Source: CAZTHM01 sp041946825 (GTDB lineage: Bacteria; Acidobacteriota; Terriglobia; UBA7540). Taken from it: DNA of 64,000 bases. Location of the stretch: positions 1 to 64,000 of the forward strand of contig JBHGBD010000013.1 of the NCBI GenBank assembly GCA_041946825.1, read 5' to 3'. This document shows positions 35,804 to 44,641 of this stretch, piece by piece; the first letter of the stretch is position 1; every line of letters begins with the position of its first letter. The notes beneath the pieces are model-generated. The model did no database searches, was not told the origin of the DNA, and worked only from the letters and a program-made list of their open reading frames with translations. Both the position numbers and the translations under genes were made by a program.

Positions 35804-36491
35804 GGTCGTCTTAGCCAGCGGCGGAATGGACAGTTGCGTCACGACGGCCATCGCCAGTCTTGACTACCGATTGGCGATGTTGCATGTCACTTACGGGCAG
35901 CGGACCGAACAGAGAGAGTTGCGCGCATTTAATGCGCTGGCAGATTTCTATCACGCCGAGCATCGGTTGGTTTGCCACTTGGAGCACATGAAACAAATCG
36001 GCGGCTCCAGCCTCACGGACTCCGCGATTGCGGTTGAGCGCGCGAATCTGCAACGTGTGGAAATTCCATCCAGCTACGTGCCGTTTCGCAACGCGCATTT
36101 TCTTTCCATCGCCGTATCGTGGGGCGAGGTTTTGGGCGCGCGCAAGGTTTTTATCGGCGCGGTAGCGGATGACAGTTCGGGCTACCCCGACTGCCGTCCA
36201 GAGTATTACGAGGCGTTCAATCGCGTCATCGAGGCGGGGACCAAGCCGGAGACGCAGCTCGAAATCATCACACCCGTAATCCACCTGCGCAAGAGCGCGA
36301 TCATTCGCCGCGGCGCGGAACTCGGCGCGCCGTTCGAGCTTACCTGGTCCTGCTATCAATCTGAAGACATGGCCTGCGGAGTTTGCGACAGTTGCGCATT
36401 GCGCTTGCGGGCGTTCGAGGAAGCTGGCATCGCGGATCCAATCCCCTACGCGGTTCGACCCACCTACGGTCGCCGGCCCGCCGGCCCCTAG
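35745..36491 (+). CDS. queC: 7-cyano-7-deazaguanine synthase QueC
   Basis: QueC uses ATP and ammonia to convert carboxydeazaguanine to preQ0 (family knowledge). The conserved part starts ELAVVLASGGMDSCVTT (PP-loop SGGxDS) and includes VPFRNAHFLSIA and the zinc cysteines of CYQSEDMACGVCDSCALRL. The ATG at 35745 is the nearest usable start; it adds about 17 residues (MTGNSRNPENESRVPSR) encoded by an iterated-word repeat and absent from typical QueC. No strong SD precedes it. Confidence 0.94.
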   Translation: MTGNSRNPENESRVPSRELAVVLASGGMDSCVTTAIASLDYRLAMLHVTYGQRTEQRELRAFNALADFYHAEHRLVCHLEHMKQIGGSSLTDSAIAVERANLQRVEIPSSYVPFRNAHFLSIAVSWGEVLGARKVFIGAVADDSSGYPDCRPEYYEAFNRVIEAGTKPETQLEIITPVIHLRKSAIIRRGAELGAPFELTWSCYQSEDMACGVCDSCALRLRAFEEAGIADPIPYAVRPTYGRRPAGP

Positions 36492-36675
36492 CCTCTCGTG
36501 TCAACCCGCGCGTAATGCACGAGCGTCTTATTGTCCCTTGCGACCACCCACGCAGAGTTGTAGGATGGCACCTTCGTTCCATGGCTTTTCGAGACTGTGG
36601 GAAACCAAAGGGTATTGAGTCGCCATCCCATAAGCGGCTAGAATGGTTTGAGCAGGAAATGAAGAGGAGGACGTT

Positions 36676-37788
36676 ATGTCGTTTTTGATTTCGCGCAAGG
36701 TGTTGGGGACTTCAGTCATCTTCGCTGTGCTACTTGGTGTTATTCCGGCATTCTCTCAGACGGGCGGACTCTCCGGTGTTGCCAAAGGTGAGAAGGGAGA
36801 GCGTTTGGTCGGCTATCCCGTCATCATCGAACGCCAGGATGTGAAAGGGACCTACCCGACCAAGACCAATAAGAAGGGTGAGTACATTTACATCGGATTG
36901 CCGATTGGAAACTATAAGGTGTCCCTTAAGGATCCATCCGGCCGGGAACTGTTCTATCAAACCTTGCGGGTCGGTCTGGGAGATCCCACAGTTCTGGACT
37001 TCGACCTTGCCAAGGAGAGAGTGCGCGCCACTGAAGAGCAGCAGAAGCAACTAGCCGCCAATCCCGAACTGGCGAAGAAAAAGGAAGCTGAGGAGAGGGA
37101 CGCGAAACAGTTCACGGGATTGAAGCAGACCTTCGAGCAAGGACAGGCCCTCATGTCCGAGAAGAAGTACGCCGATGCGGCGGCGATGTTTGAGCAGGCG
37201 CTTCCCTTGGCCAAAGAAAAGAACGTGCCGGTAGTTCTTGCGCGACTTGCCCAGGCCTATGCTGGAGCAGCTTCCGTCGAGACAAACCGCGATGCCAAGA
37301 CGCAGCAGCGGGAAAAAGCCTTGCAGTATTACGCCAAGGCCATCGAAGCGAGTCCCACGGATGCGACGCTGCATAATAATCTCGGCAGCCTCTATGCCGA
37401 TATGGGCAAGACGGCGGAAGCGCAGCAGGAATTCCAGAAAGCCGCGGAAATCAATCCCGCCGGCGCCTCCGGCTACTATTACAACATGGGCGTCGTGTTC
37501 GTGAACAAGAACCAGATGGACGAGGCCGCCACGGCACTGAAGAAGAGCACCGAGCTGGATCCCACCAACGCCAACGCGTTCTACTGGCTGGGAATGGCGC
37601 TGCTCGGGAAAGCGGAAATCAAATCCGATGGTACCGTTGTTCCCGCCCCCGGAACCGTCGAGGCCTTCGAGCAGTATCTGAAGCTCGACCCCAACGGCCA
37701 ATGGGCGGCCTCGGCGCAAGGCAGCTTGGCGCAGATTCAAGGCAAGGTGGAAACTCAATATAAGGCGCAGAAGAAGAAGAAGAGTTAA
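36676..37788 (+). CDS. Secreted TPR protein with carboxypeptidase-regulatory-like domain
   Basis: The 370-residue protein has a signal peptide (about 1-27, ending AFSQTGG). A beta-sandwich regulatory-like domain follows (about 30-110, GYPVIIERQDVKGTYPTKTNKKGEYIYIGLP). An Ala/Lys/Glu-rich linker leads to several tetratricopeptide repeats (about 145-350), for example ATLHNNLGSLYADMGKTAEAQQEF. The protein is probably a periplasmic scaffold (inference). A strong SD GAGGAGG precedes the ATG, and a perfect intrinsic terminator follows at 37808. Confidence 0.85.
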   Translation: MSFLISRKVLGTSVIFAVLLGVIPAFSQTGGLSGVAKGEKGERLVGYPVIIERQDVKGTYPTKTNKKGEYIYIGLPIGNYKVSLKDPSGRELFYQTLRVGLGDPTVLDFDLAKERVRATEEQQKQLAANPELAKKKEAEERDAKQFTGLKQTFEQGQALMSEKKYADAAAMFEQALPLAKEKNVPVVLARLAQAYAGAASVETNRDAKTQQREKALQYYAKAIEASPTDATLHNNLGSLYADMGKTAEAQQEFQKAAEINPAGASGYYYNMGVVFVNKNQMDEAATALKKSTELDPTNANAFYWLGMALLGKAEIKSDGTVVPAPGTVEAFEQYLKLDPNGQWAASAQGSLAQIQGKVETQYKAQKKKKS

Positions 37789-37807
37789 TTGCGTGCAATT
37801 CCCCGGG

Positions 37808-37844
37808 GCCCCGCGGAGGGATCGCCCTCCAGCGGGGCTTTTTT
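37808..37844 (+). terminator. Rho-independent terminator
   Basis: GCCCCGC-GGAGGG (37808-37820) pairs with CCCTCC and GCGGGGC (37825-37838), with one bulged A and loop ATCG, followed by six T (37839-37844). It ends the TPR gene 20 bases past its stop codon. Confidence 0.92.
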
Positions 37845-37855
37845 GTCACCGACCT

Positions 37856-38521
37856 ATGACCAAGTCGAACTCTTTGCTTTTGGCTCTGATTGTGCTGGCA
37901 GCCACGAGTGCAACTTCGCGCGCGGACACGATCTATCAGACCAACCCTCAGGGCAAGCAAGTCATTGTTCATCGCGACGCCATCCTGGTGAAGGAAGACT
38001 CCGCCTCGATCATCTACAAGCACTTTGAGCTGAAAGAGCGCCGCGTCGTTAAGGTGCGCCTCAGCAAAGGGAGTTTACCCTATCGCGTCGCCACCACGAG
38101 TCCAGAGGATCGCCAGAGGATTGTCGGCATCTGGAAACGGTTTGGTTTCACGGCGACGGTTACCGACCAGGCAGGAAAGGCCACGCAGGTCTTTGACGCC
38201 TATCTCGACTTTTATCCTCCCGGCGGACGCGGCTCGCTGCTCGAATCGGTTCCGCCTCGCACGACTTTTCCCGTCATGATCGAAGGCGGCGGCGCGGATG
38301 AACTGGACTTCTCCAAGATTGCCCGGATTGAGTTTCAGGGGGCGCTGATGAAGATTACCATGCGCGATGGGAAAACCCTGGATGCCCGCTTTCTTATGCC
38401 CACTGACCGTCCTGCCGAGACTCGCTTGATGGGCATTACCGCACAGTACAACCCCGCGAGCGAAGATGTTTTCGACTTTGCCGTTCCGCTCGATCGCCTG
38501 AAAGAAATTCAATTCGAGTGA
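37856..38521 (+). CDS. Secreted protein of unknown function
   Basis: A 221-residue protein with a clear signal peptide, MTKSNSLLLALIVLAATSATSRA, then about 195 residues of mixed beta structure. DTIYQTNPQGKQVIVHRDAILVKEDSASIIYKHF-type repeats of charged and hydrophobic residues suggest strands. The ATG at 37856 is chosen because the longer frame runs back through the terminator. I do not recognise the family. It lies just after the terminator of the TPR gene. Confidence 0.65.
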   Translation: MTKSNSLLLALIVLAATSATSRADTIYQTNPQGKQVIVHRDAILVKEDSASIIYKHFELKERRVVKVRLSKGSLPYRVATTSPEDRQRIVGIWKRFGFTATVTDQAGKATQVFDAYLDFYPPGGRGSLLESVPPRTTFPVMIEGGGADELDFSKIARIEFQGALMKITMRDGKTLDARFLMPTDRPAETRLMGITAQYNPASEDVFDFAVPLDRLKEIQFE

Positions 38522-38577
38522 TTCATCAAGCTTGGAAGTAGCTGCCGAATGCTGACAGCTGATGGCTGAAAGCCCCT

Positions 38578-38799
38578 TTACTTCTTCTTTTCCGCCATCC
38601 AGAGGCCGTGGGAAAGGGCGCGGCCGCAGAAGGGGCAATAATTGATGCCCAGGTAGTCGTAGCCGCGGCTGGAGGCGCTGCGGATGAAGTATTCGCTGTC
38701 GAGGTCGTTGACGATTCTTCCGTCGTCAATGCGGCTCTTCTCGCCGTAATAGAGAACCCCCCGGTCAATCGCCTGGTCCAACAGTTCACAGCAATACAT
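38578..38799 (-). CDS. Small protein with C-terminal zinc ribbon
   Basis: A 73-residue protein with an N-terminal MYCCELLDQAI and a C-terminal INYCPFCGRALSHGLW; the two Cys pairs could form a treble-clef or ribbon metal site. It lies on the minus strand between two plus-strand genes. A hairpin (38837-38866) sits upstream. I do not recognise a specific function. Confidence 0.6.
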   Translation of the reverse strand: MYCCELLDQAIDRGVLYYGEKSRIDDGRIVNDLDSEYFIRSASSRGYDYLGINYCPFCGRALSHGLWMAEKKK

Positions 38800-38836
38800 T
38801 TCGCTCCTCGCAGCCGTGGATGCGGTGTTTATACCA

Positions 38837-38866
38837 CACCCTCATTCGCCCTGGCGAGGGAGGGTG
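38837..38866. repeat. REP-like hairpin before the first ceramidase-like gene
   Basis: CACCCTC (38837-38843) pairs with GAGGGTG (38860-38866) and the inner CGCC-CT-GGCG forms a second stem. The outer word resembles the closing stem of the larger palindromic element at 50021-50153. There is no T tract. Confidence 0.4.
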
Positions 38867-38945
38867 ACAACCGCCGAGTTTCGCGCTAACCTTTGTCGCT
38901 CATCGCCGGATAGCAGGAAGGGGCGAAAGTTCTCGGGGAGGAATC

Positions 38946-40307
38946 ATGCTGCGGGAGTTTAGGGCTGTGCTCGCCGTGGGCGTGGCCGTGCTGGGGCTTG
39001 CGGCGTGCGCGCAGGCTGCGGGGTTGAAGGCCGGAGTCGCCAAGGTCGAAATCACCCCGCCGCTGGGCGAGAAGATGTGGGGCTACGCCGCGCGCAAAGA
39101 CCCCGCGAAAGGCGTGCTCGATCCGCTTTACGCGCGGGTGTTGGTGCTGGAAGCAGGTGAGAAAAAGCTCGGCCTCGTGGTTCTGGACCTTGGGCGACCC
39201 TTCGGCCCCGCCAGCATTGAGCGCCTGCGCGCTGCGGCCCGACAGTCGAGCGGAATCTCCTACCTGCTCGTCCAGGCGACGCACACGCATTCCGGGCCAG
39301 TCATCCTGGACGAATACGCCGACGGCGCAGTTCCGGCCTGGGAGAATGCGGCCCTCGACAAAATCTCCAAGGCGATTGGCGATGCCGCCCGGCACACGGC
39401 CGAGGCGAAACTCGGAACGGGCCAGGGCGTCACCTATATCGGCTACAACCGGATTCGGGTGAATCCTGACGACACGGTGACGATGTTCTGGCGCAACCCT
39501 ACGCGTGTCCCGACAGCGCCGGTCGATCCGACGGTTTCTGTTCTGCGGGTGGACACCGTGGCGGGAAAACCGCTGGCGATTCTCGTAAACTATTCCTGCC
39601 ACCCCGTGGTCTTCGGCGCCGACAACCTCGAATATTCCGCTGACTTTCCCGGCGTCATGACCAAGACCGTCGAACAGGAAATGGGAGGCGAGCCGCTTTG
39701 CTTCTTCCTTCAGGGTGCGCCCGGCGATATCAATGTCTACGACGCGACAACGCCGGTCGAGCAGGATGCGGTCAAGAAGCGCGACTGGGCCGGCGAACAC
39801 CTGGGCCAGGAGGCGGCGCGGGTGGCCAGGAGCATTCGCACCCAAGCCGAAGCCCGGCCCTCCATCGAGTTTGTCGAAGACATGATGACGTTCCGGTTGC
39901 GCTGGGAATTGGAGAAATTCCGCGCGGCTCTTCTGGCATCGTTCGGCGAGGAGGCGGTCAAAAACTTCGCTCCACGCATCAAGCCGGAGATTCAAGTCCC
40001 GGTGGCCACGCTGCTCATCAACAAGCGCATCGCCTGGATGACTATGCCGGGCGAGCCGTTTGTGGATTTTCAGATCAACTGGCGCGACCGTTGTCCGGTG
40101 CGAGATGCGTTCTTCCTCGGTTACGCAAACGGATACAATGGGTATTTCCCGACGATCAAGGCGGCGTCGCGGGGCGGCTATGGAGCCGCCAGCGCTACCA
40201 CCTGGCTCGAAGTCGGGGCGGGCGAACGAATGGTGGATCATGCCGTTGTGCACACGTACGAGATGCTGGGCCGGCTGGGAGAACTGCCGGAGGATTTGAA
40301 GAAATAG
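38946..40307 (+). CDS. Neutral ceramidase-like secreted protein (paralogue 1)
   Basis: The 453-residue protein has a signal peptide ending near AACAQA. The neutral/alkaline ceramidase N-terminal domain follows, with VEITPPLGEKMWGYA and the zinc ligands QATHTHSGP (His113, His115), NYSCHP (His219), MPGEPF and YANGYNGYFP. In true ceramidases the nucleophile Ser lies in GDVSPN; here that place reads GDIN (Asn263), so amide hydrolysis by the known mechanism is doubtful. A good SD GGGGAGG precedes the ATG. It heads a run with a DegT aminotransferase, GH30 glycosidase and a second paralogue. Confidence 0.85.
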   Translation: MLREFRAVLAVGVAVLGLAACAQAAGLKAGVAKVEITPPLGEKMWGYAARKDPAKGVLDPLYARVLVLEAGEKKLGLVVLDLGRPFGPASIERLRAAARQSSGISYLLVQATHTHSGPVILDEYADGAVPAWENAALDKISKAIGDAARHTAEAKLGTGQGVTYIGYNRIRVNPDDTVTMFWRNPTRVPTAPVDPTVSVLRVDTVAGKPLAILVNYSCHPVVFGADNLEYSADFPGVMTKTVEQEMGGEPLCFFLQGAPGDINVYDATTPVEQDAVKKRDWAGEHLGQEAARVARSIRTQAEARPSIEFVEDMMTFRLRWELEKFRAALLASFGEEAVKNFAPRIKPEIQVPVATLLINKRIAWMTMPGEPFVDFQINWRDRCPVRDAFFLGYANGYNGYFPTIKAASRGGYGAASATTWLEVGAGERMVDHAVVHTYEMLGRLGELPEDLKK

Positions 40308-40386
40308 CGACAAGGGCCGCCGCATCTTCGGTGGCCGGACCCGATTCTTCACAGACCTCGCAAATCCATCTGCGCTGAGGTGACGA

Positions 40387-41676
40387 ATGGAAAAACTGGC
40401 AATTGACGGTGGCAAGCCGGTGCGGACGAAACCCCTGCCATTGGAGTTCCCCGGTGTCCATCACATGGACTCGAAGGAAATCCAGGCGGCAGTGCGCCTG
40501 CTTCGTGCCCGGTCGCCATTTCGCTATTACGGAGTCAAGCTCCAGAAAGAAGTCGAAAAATTCGAATCCGAATTTGCCCGCGCTGTCGGCGTCAAGCACG
40601 CGATTGGCGTCGCGAGTGGCACCGGCGCCCTGCAGACCGCGCTTTCGGCGCTGGCCGTCGGTCCCGGGCAGGAAGTGATTGTGCCCGCGTACATGTGGGT
40701 TTCGGTCCTGGCCGCCGTCGTCAACCACGGAGCGATTCCGGTCCTGGCGGACATCAACGAGACGTTCTGCCTCGACCCGGCAGACGTCGAGCGGAAGATC
40801 ACTCCCAAGACCACAGGGATCATCCTCGTTCATATGAGCGGCGCGCCCGGCGACGCGGAAGCGATCCAGAAGATCGCGCACGAGCGCAAACTCTGGCTGC
40901 TCGAAGACTGCGCGCAGTGCAACGGCGGGAGCATTCGCGGGCGCAAGGTCGGAACGTTCGGCGATATGGGCGTTTTCAGCTTTCAGATGAACAAAAACAT
41001 GACCGCCGGCGAAGGCGGCGGCATTGTGACGAATGACGCGCGCCTCTACCGCCGCGCGTTTGCTTGCCACGACCTGGGCTACGCGCGGGACGCGAACGGG
41101 CGGCTGATCTTTACTGATCCTGACCTGCAGTTATGGGGGATGGGATACCGGCTCGATGAACTGCGCGCCTCGGTCCTTCGAGTGCAACTGAAGAAGTTGC
41201 CGCGCATCGTCAAGAATATGCACCGCAGCAAATACCGCATCCGGAAGGCGCTGGAGAAATTCCCGGGCGTGCAGTTGCGAAGGATCGTTGATCCGGCCGG
41301 GGATACATCGTGTTTCCTGATCACGACCTATGCCGACGCCGAGACCGCTCGCCGAGTGAACGCGGCTCTGCGCGCCGAGGGCATCGTGACTTCTCCTCAA
41401 GGCATCTCCAATGTCGTGATGACCGAATGGGGTTTGCACCTCTACTATAACAACGTCAGCCTGGTGAATCGGGGCAGCGTCGATGGGCGCGGTTTCCCGT
41501 GGACACTCGCGGAGAACGCGGGCTCCGGTGGAAACTACGCGAAGGGAGCCTTCTCGAAGGCGGACTCGCTCTTCGAGCGGAGCATCCTGCTGCCCATTCC
41601 TTCGTGCCTGACGAGGCGCGACGAAGACGATGTGATTCACGCCTTCGAAAAAGTTCTTGGCGCGCTTTTGCGGTGA
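40387..41676 (+). CDS. DegT/DnrJ/EryC1/StrS family PLP aminotransferase
   Basis: Members transfer an amino group to a keto-sugar or related substrate (family knowledge). The 429-residue protein has ASGTGALQTALSAL (PLP phosphate site), LLEDCAQCNGG (Asp174) and SFQMNKNMTAGEGGG with the Schiff-base Lys203. All key residues are present. A GAGGTGA SD precedes the ATG. It lies between a ceramidase-like gene and a GH30 gene on the same strand with short gaps, so a joint role in handling an aminated sugar or lipid is possible (inference). Confidence 0.9.
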   Translation: MEKLAIDGGKPVRTKPLPLEFPGVHHMDSKEIQAAVRLLRARSPFRYYGVKLQKEVEKFESEFARAVGVKHAIGVASGTGALQTALSALAVGPGQEVIVPAYMWVSVLAAVVNHGAIPVLADINETFCLDPADVERKITPKTTGIILVHMSGAPGDAEAIQKIAHERKLWLLEDCAQCNGGSIRGRKVGTFGDMGVFSFQMNKNMTAGEGGGIVTNDARLYRRAFACHDLGYARDANGRLIFTDPDLQLWGMGYRLDELRASVLRVQLKKLPRIVKNMHRSKYRIRKALEKFPGVQLRRIVDPAGDTSCFLITTYADAETARRVNAALRAEGIVTSPQGISNVVMTEWGLHLYYNNVSLVNRGSVDGRGFPWTLAENAGSGGNYAKGAFSKADSLFERSILLPIPSCLTRRDEDDVIHAFEKVLGALLR

Positions 41677-41703
41677 TGTGGGCTGCGCATTGAGGAGGGA
41701 GTA

Positions 41704-43146
41704 ATGAAGAGACAAGCCGTTGCGTTGGGTTGTTTATTGGTTGCCCTTGCCTGCACAGAGGCCACGGGCCAGGAGGTGAAGGTCGTCGTCTCTTCCAAGG
41801 CCGGCGACCGGCTCACGGCGAAAGCCCCGCTACATTTTGAAGCGGCGAGAAAACCGGGCGGCGCGGCGTTCAAAATCGACCCGAGCGCCACCGACCAGAA
41901 GATCGATGGTTTTGGCGGCTCGCTCATGGAAGCCGGTTTGATTTGCCTGAACGACCTCCCACCCGCGGCGCAGGAAGATGTTTTGCAGCGGCTCTTCGAT
42001 CCGGCCAAGGGTGCGGGCTTCTCGGCGATGAAGACGGAAATCGCCGCCACGGACTTCGCTTCCGCCGGGCCCTGGTACACCTACGACGACACGCCCGGCG
42101 ACGTCGAGATGAAACACTTCTCGATCGCGCGCGATCTCGGGCCGAATGGCATGGTGACTTTCATCAAGCGGGCGCGCAAGTACGGCCACTTCATGCTCCA
42201 GGCACCCATGGATTACGCCCCCGATTGGATGATCGCTAATCTCCAGGATCGGAAGAAGCAGGACGTCGACCCCAAGTACTACGGCGCGCTGGCGCTTTAT
42301 TATTTGCGCTACCTCCAGGAGTACCAGAAACAGGGCATCTTCATTGACTACCTCAGCCCGTTCAACGAGCCGGGCATTTACACGAAGATATCCTATGCGG
42401 AGATTCGCGACCTCATCCGCGATCACGTGGGACCGCTCTTGGAGCGAGAACACGTCAAGACGAAGCTCCAACTGAGCGAGGCGCCGGACCGCCACGAGGC
42501 AAAGAACTATGAAACAGTCCTGAGCGACCCGGTCGCGCGCAAATACATCGCCTCTCTGCCGTATCACGGCTACGACTTCAAGAACTTCGATATCATCCTC
42601 AACCTGCACAAGAAGTATCCCAACCTGCCGCTCTGGATGACGGAAGTCTGCTGGGCATACGAGGCGGGGGCGCCGGCGAATGTCAAGCTGCCGCGCTATG
42701 ACTGGGAAGACGGCGACTTCTGGGGCAACCAGATCTTCTCCGACCTCCAGGCGGGGGCCGCGGCGTGGATTTACTGGAACACCATTCTTGACGAAAAGGG
42801 CGGGCCGTGGGCGATCTCGCCAATTCATGGCAATCCTGACCCTAACGTTCAGCACCCGATCGTCATCATCAATCGTGGGACAAAGCAGGTGACCTATACG
42901 GGGCTCTATTACTACCTCGCGCATTTCAGCAAATTCGTAAGGCCAGGCGCGGTGCGAGTGGGAGTGTCCGGCGGCGAGAAAGGCGTGCGCGCTGTCGCCT
43001 TCAAAACGCCCGAAGGCGGCTTTGTCGCTGAGGTCATGAATAGCAACAAATCAGATGTCGCGGCGACTCTCGAATGGGACGGGCGGGCGCTCCATATGAA
43101 GCTCCCGGCTCTGTCCATCACGACCTGCAATTGGAACCTAAAGTGA
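41704..43146 (+). CDS. Glycoside hydrolase family 30 (glucosylceramidase-like), secreted
   Basis: The 480-residue protein has a signal peptide (about 1-22). A TIM-barrel of GH30 type follows: QKIDGFGGSLMEAG, acid/base Glu222 in SPFNEPG and nucleophile Glu314 in WMTEVCW. The C-terminal beta domain starts after HFSKFVRPGAVRV. GH30 includes glucosylceramidases and beta-xylanases or glucanases (family knowledge). The neighbouring ceramidase-like genes favour a glycolipid substrate (inference). GAGGAGGGAG precedes the ATG. Confidence 0.9.
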   Translation: MKRQAVALGCLLVALACTEATGQEVKVVVSSKAGDRLTAKAPLHFEAARKPGGAAFKIDPSATDQKIDGFGGSLMEAGLICLNDLPPAAQEDVLQRLFDPAKGAGFSAMKTEIAATDFASAGPWYTYDDTPGDVEMKHFSIARDLGPNGMVTFIKRARKYGHFMLQAPMDYAPDWMIANLQDRKKQDVDPKYYGALALYYLRYLQEYQKQGIFIDYLSPFNEPGIYTKISYAEIRDLIRDHVGPLLEREHVKTKLQLSEAPDRHEAKNYETVLSDPVARKYIASLPYHGYDFKNFDIILNLHKKYPNLPLWMTEVCWAYEAGAPANVKLPRYDWEDGDFWGNQIFSDLQAGAAAWIYWNTILDEKGGPWAISPIHGNPDPNVQHPIVIINRGTKQVTYTGLYYYLAHFSKFVRPGAVRVGVSGGEKGVRAVAFKTPEGGFVAEVMNSNKSDVAATLEWDGRALHMKLPALSITTCNWNLK

Positions 43147-43185
43147 GTTGTCCCGAGAACATCTCGGTTTGAAGCGGAGAAGCTG

Positions 43186-44544
43186 ATGCTAAAAGTCATG
43201 AGGAAACTGTGGATTGGCTGTCTGCTTGTGGTCGCGCTGCCCCTTTCCGCCGCCGCCGGGGGTTTGAAAGCCGGAACGGCGAAGGTGGAAATCACGCCTC
43301 CCTTGGGGCTTGAAATGTACGGCTACGCGGACCGCAAAGGCGGCGCGACGAGCGTCCTGGATCCGTTGATGGCCCGTGTGCTGGTGCTCGAAACGGGCGA
43401 GCAGCGACTGGCACTCATCAACATGGATCTGGGCGAACCGCTCGCGCCCGCGTGGATCGCCCGGCTGCGCGAGCACGCACTGAAGCAATGCGGCATCCCT
43501 TATGTATTGGTGACGGCGACGCACACGCATTCCGGCCCCGACATTCGCGACGAGTACCCCTCTAAGGATGGCCCTGACTGGGAGACGGGAGTTCTGGAAA
43601 AGGTCGAAAAAGCTCTCGACGACGCTCATCGAAATGGCGTCGAAGCGAAGCTCGGGACCGGCTACGGGCATGTCTTGATCGGGCACAACCGGCTGCGCCG
43701 TGAGCCGGACGGCACCGTCACCTGGTTCGAGCGCAACACCACCATGGTTCCCACGTCGCCGGTCGATTCCACTGTTTCCGTGCTGCGCGTCGACGGCGCC
43801 GACGGCAAGCCGCTGGCGATCCTCGTGAATTACGCTTGCCATGCCGTGATCTTCGGGTCGGATCACTTGCGCTACTCCGCGGACTACCCGGGCGTCATGA
43901 TGAAGACCGTCGAGCAGGAGTTTGGCGGCCAGGCGATGGCCATGTTCCTGCAAGGCGGCGACGGGGACATCAATCCGTATTACGCCGTGCAGCCTCTCGA
44001 TCAGGACGCGGTCAAGATGCGTGATTGGACGGGCGAGCGGCTGGGGCGTGAAGCGGCGCGCGTTGCCAAAGGTATCGAAACGGCGTCCACAAACGAGGCG
44101 AGCCTCGACGTCGCGGAGGATCTGGTTGACTCCAGCCTGCGCTGGAACGCCGAGAAGTTCCGCGAGGCCACCGCGAAATCGTGGGGGCCGAAAGCGGCCG
44201 AAGCCGTTGACCGCCGCCTGCGGGAAGGCATCCATCTGCCTGTGGCGACCGTGCTGATCAACAAGCGCATCGCCATCATGACCATGCCGGGCGAACCCTT
44301 TGTCGAGTACCAGATCGATTGGCGGAACCGCTGCCCGGTTCGCGACGCCTTTTTCTTTGGCTATACCAACGGCGGCTTCGGGTACTTCCCGACGATCGAT
44401 GCCGCGAGCTGGGGCGGGTATGGAGCCGGAAACACCGCCACATGGGTCTCGCCCGACGCCGGAGCGCGGATGGTGAACCACGCGATTATCAAGGTGTATG
44501 AGATGCTGGGGCGGCTGAGCGATACACCCGAGGATTTGAAGTAG
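43186..44544 (+). CDS. Neutral ceramidase-like secreted protein (paralogue 2)
   Basis: The 452-residue protein aligns with paralogue 1 without gaps over at least the first 270 residues. It has signal peptide MRKLWIGCLLVVALPLSAAA, zinc motif TATHTHSGPD (His113, His115), NYACHA (His219), MPGEPFVEYQ and FGYTNGGFGYFP. The usual nucleophile motif again reads GDINPYY (Asn263 for Ser). Two paralogues with the same substitution point to a conserved non-ceramidase activity or a zinc-only mechanism (inference). It ends the run that began at 38946. Confidence 0.87.
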   Translation: MLKVMRKLWIGCLLVVALPLSAAAGGLKAGTAKVEITPPLGLEMYGYADRKGGATSVLDPLMARVLVLETGEQRLALINMDLGEPLAPAWIARLREHALKQCGIPYVLVTATHTHSGPDIRDEYPSKDGPDWETGVLEKVEKALDDAHRNGVEAKLGTGYGHVLIGHNRLRREPDGTVTWFERNTTMVPTSPVDSTVSVLRVDGADGKPLAILVNYACHAVIFGSDHLRYSADYPGVMMKTVEQEFGGQAMAMFLQGGDGDINPYYAVQPLDQDAVKMRDWTGERLGREAARVAKGIETASTNEASLDVAEDLVDSSLRWNAEKFREATAKSWGPKAAEAVDRRLREGIHLPVATVLINKRIAIMTMPGEPFVEYQIDWRNRCPVRDAFFFGYTNGGFGYFPTIDAASWGGYGAGNTATWVSPDAGARMVNHAIIKVYEMLGRLSDTPEDLK

Positions 44545-44641
44545 TAGCCCCGTGTTTCAGGCCACTTTTGCGCCGGTCTGTGACCGGTGTTCGCCCGCTC
44601 CTGCCATCTCCTTCTGAAATCCCGAAGCGACCGAATCCGGA

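Noticed and set aside
38886..40415. A 509-codon minus-strand frame opposite the first ceramidase-like gene
   Set aside because: The plus-strand protein has a signal peptide and zinc motifs; the opposite frame is His/Arg-rich without family features.
43189..44481. A 430-codon minus-strand frame opposite the second ceramidase-like gene
   Set aside because: Same reason: it is a codon-bias shadow of the paralogue on the plus strand.
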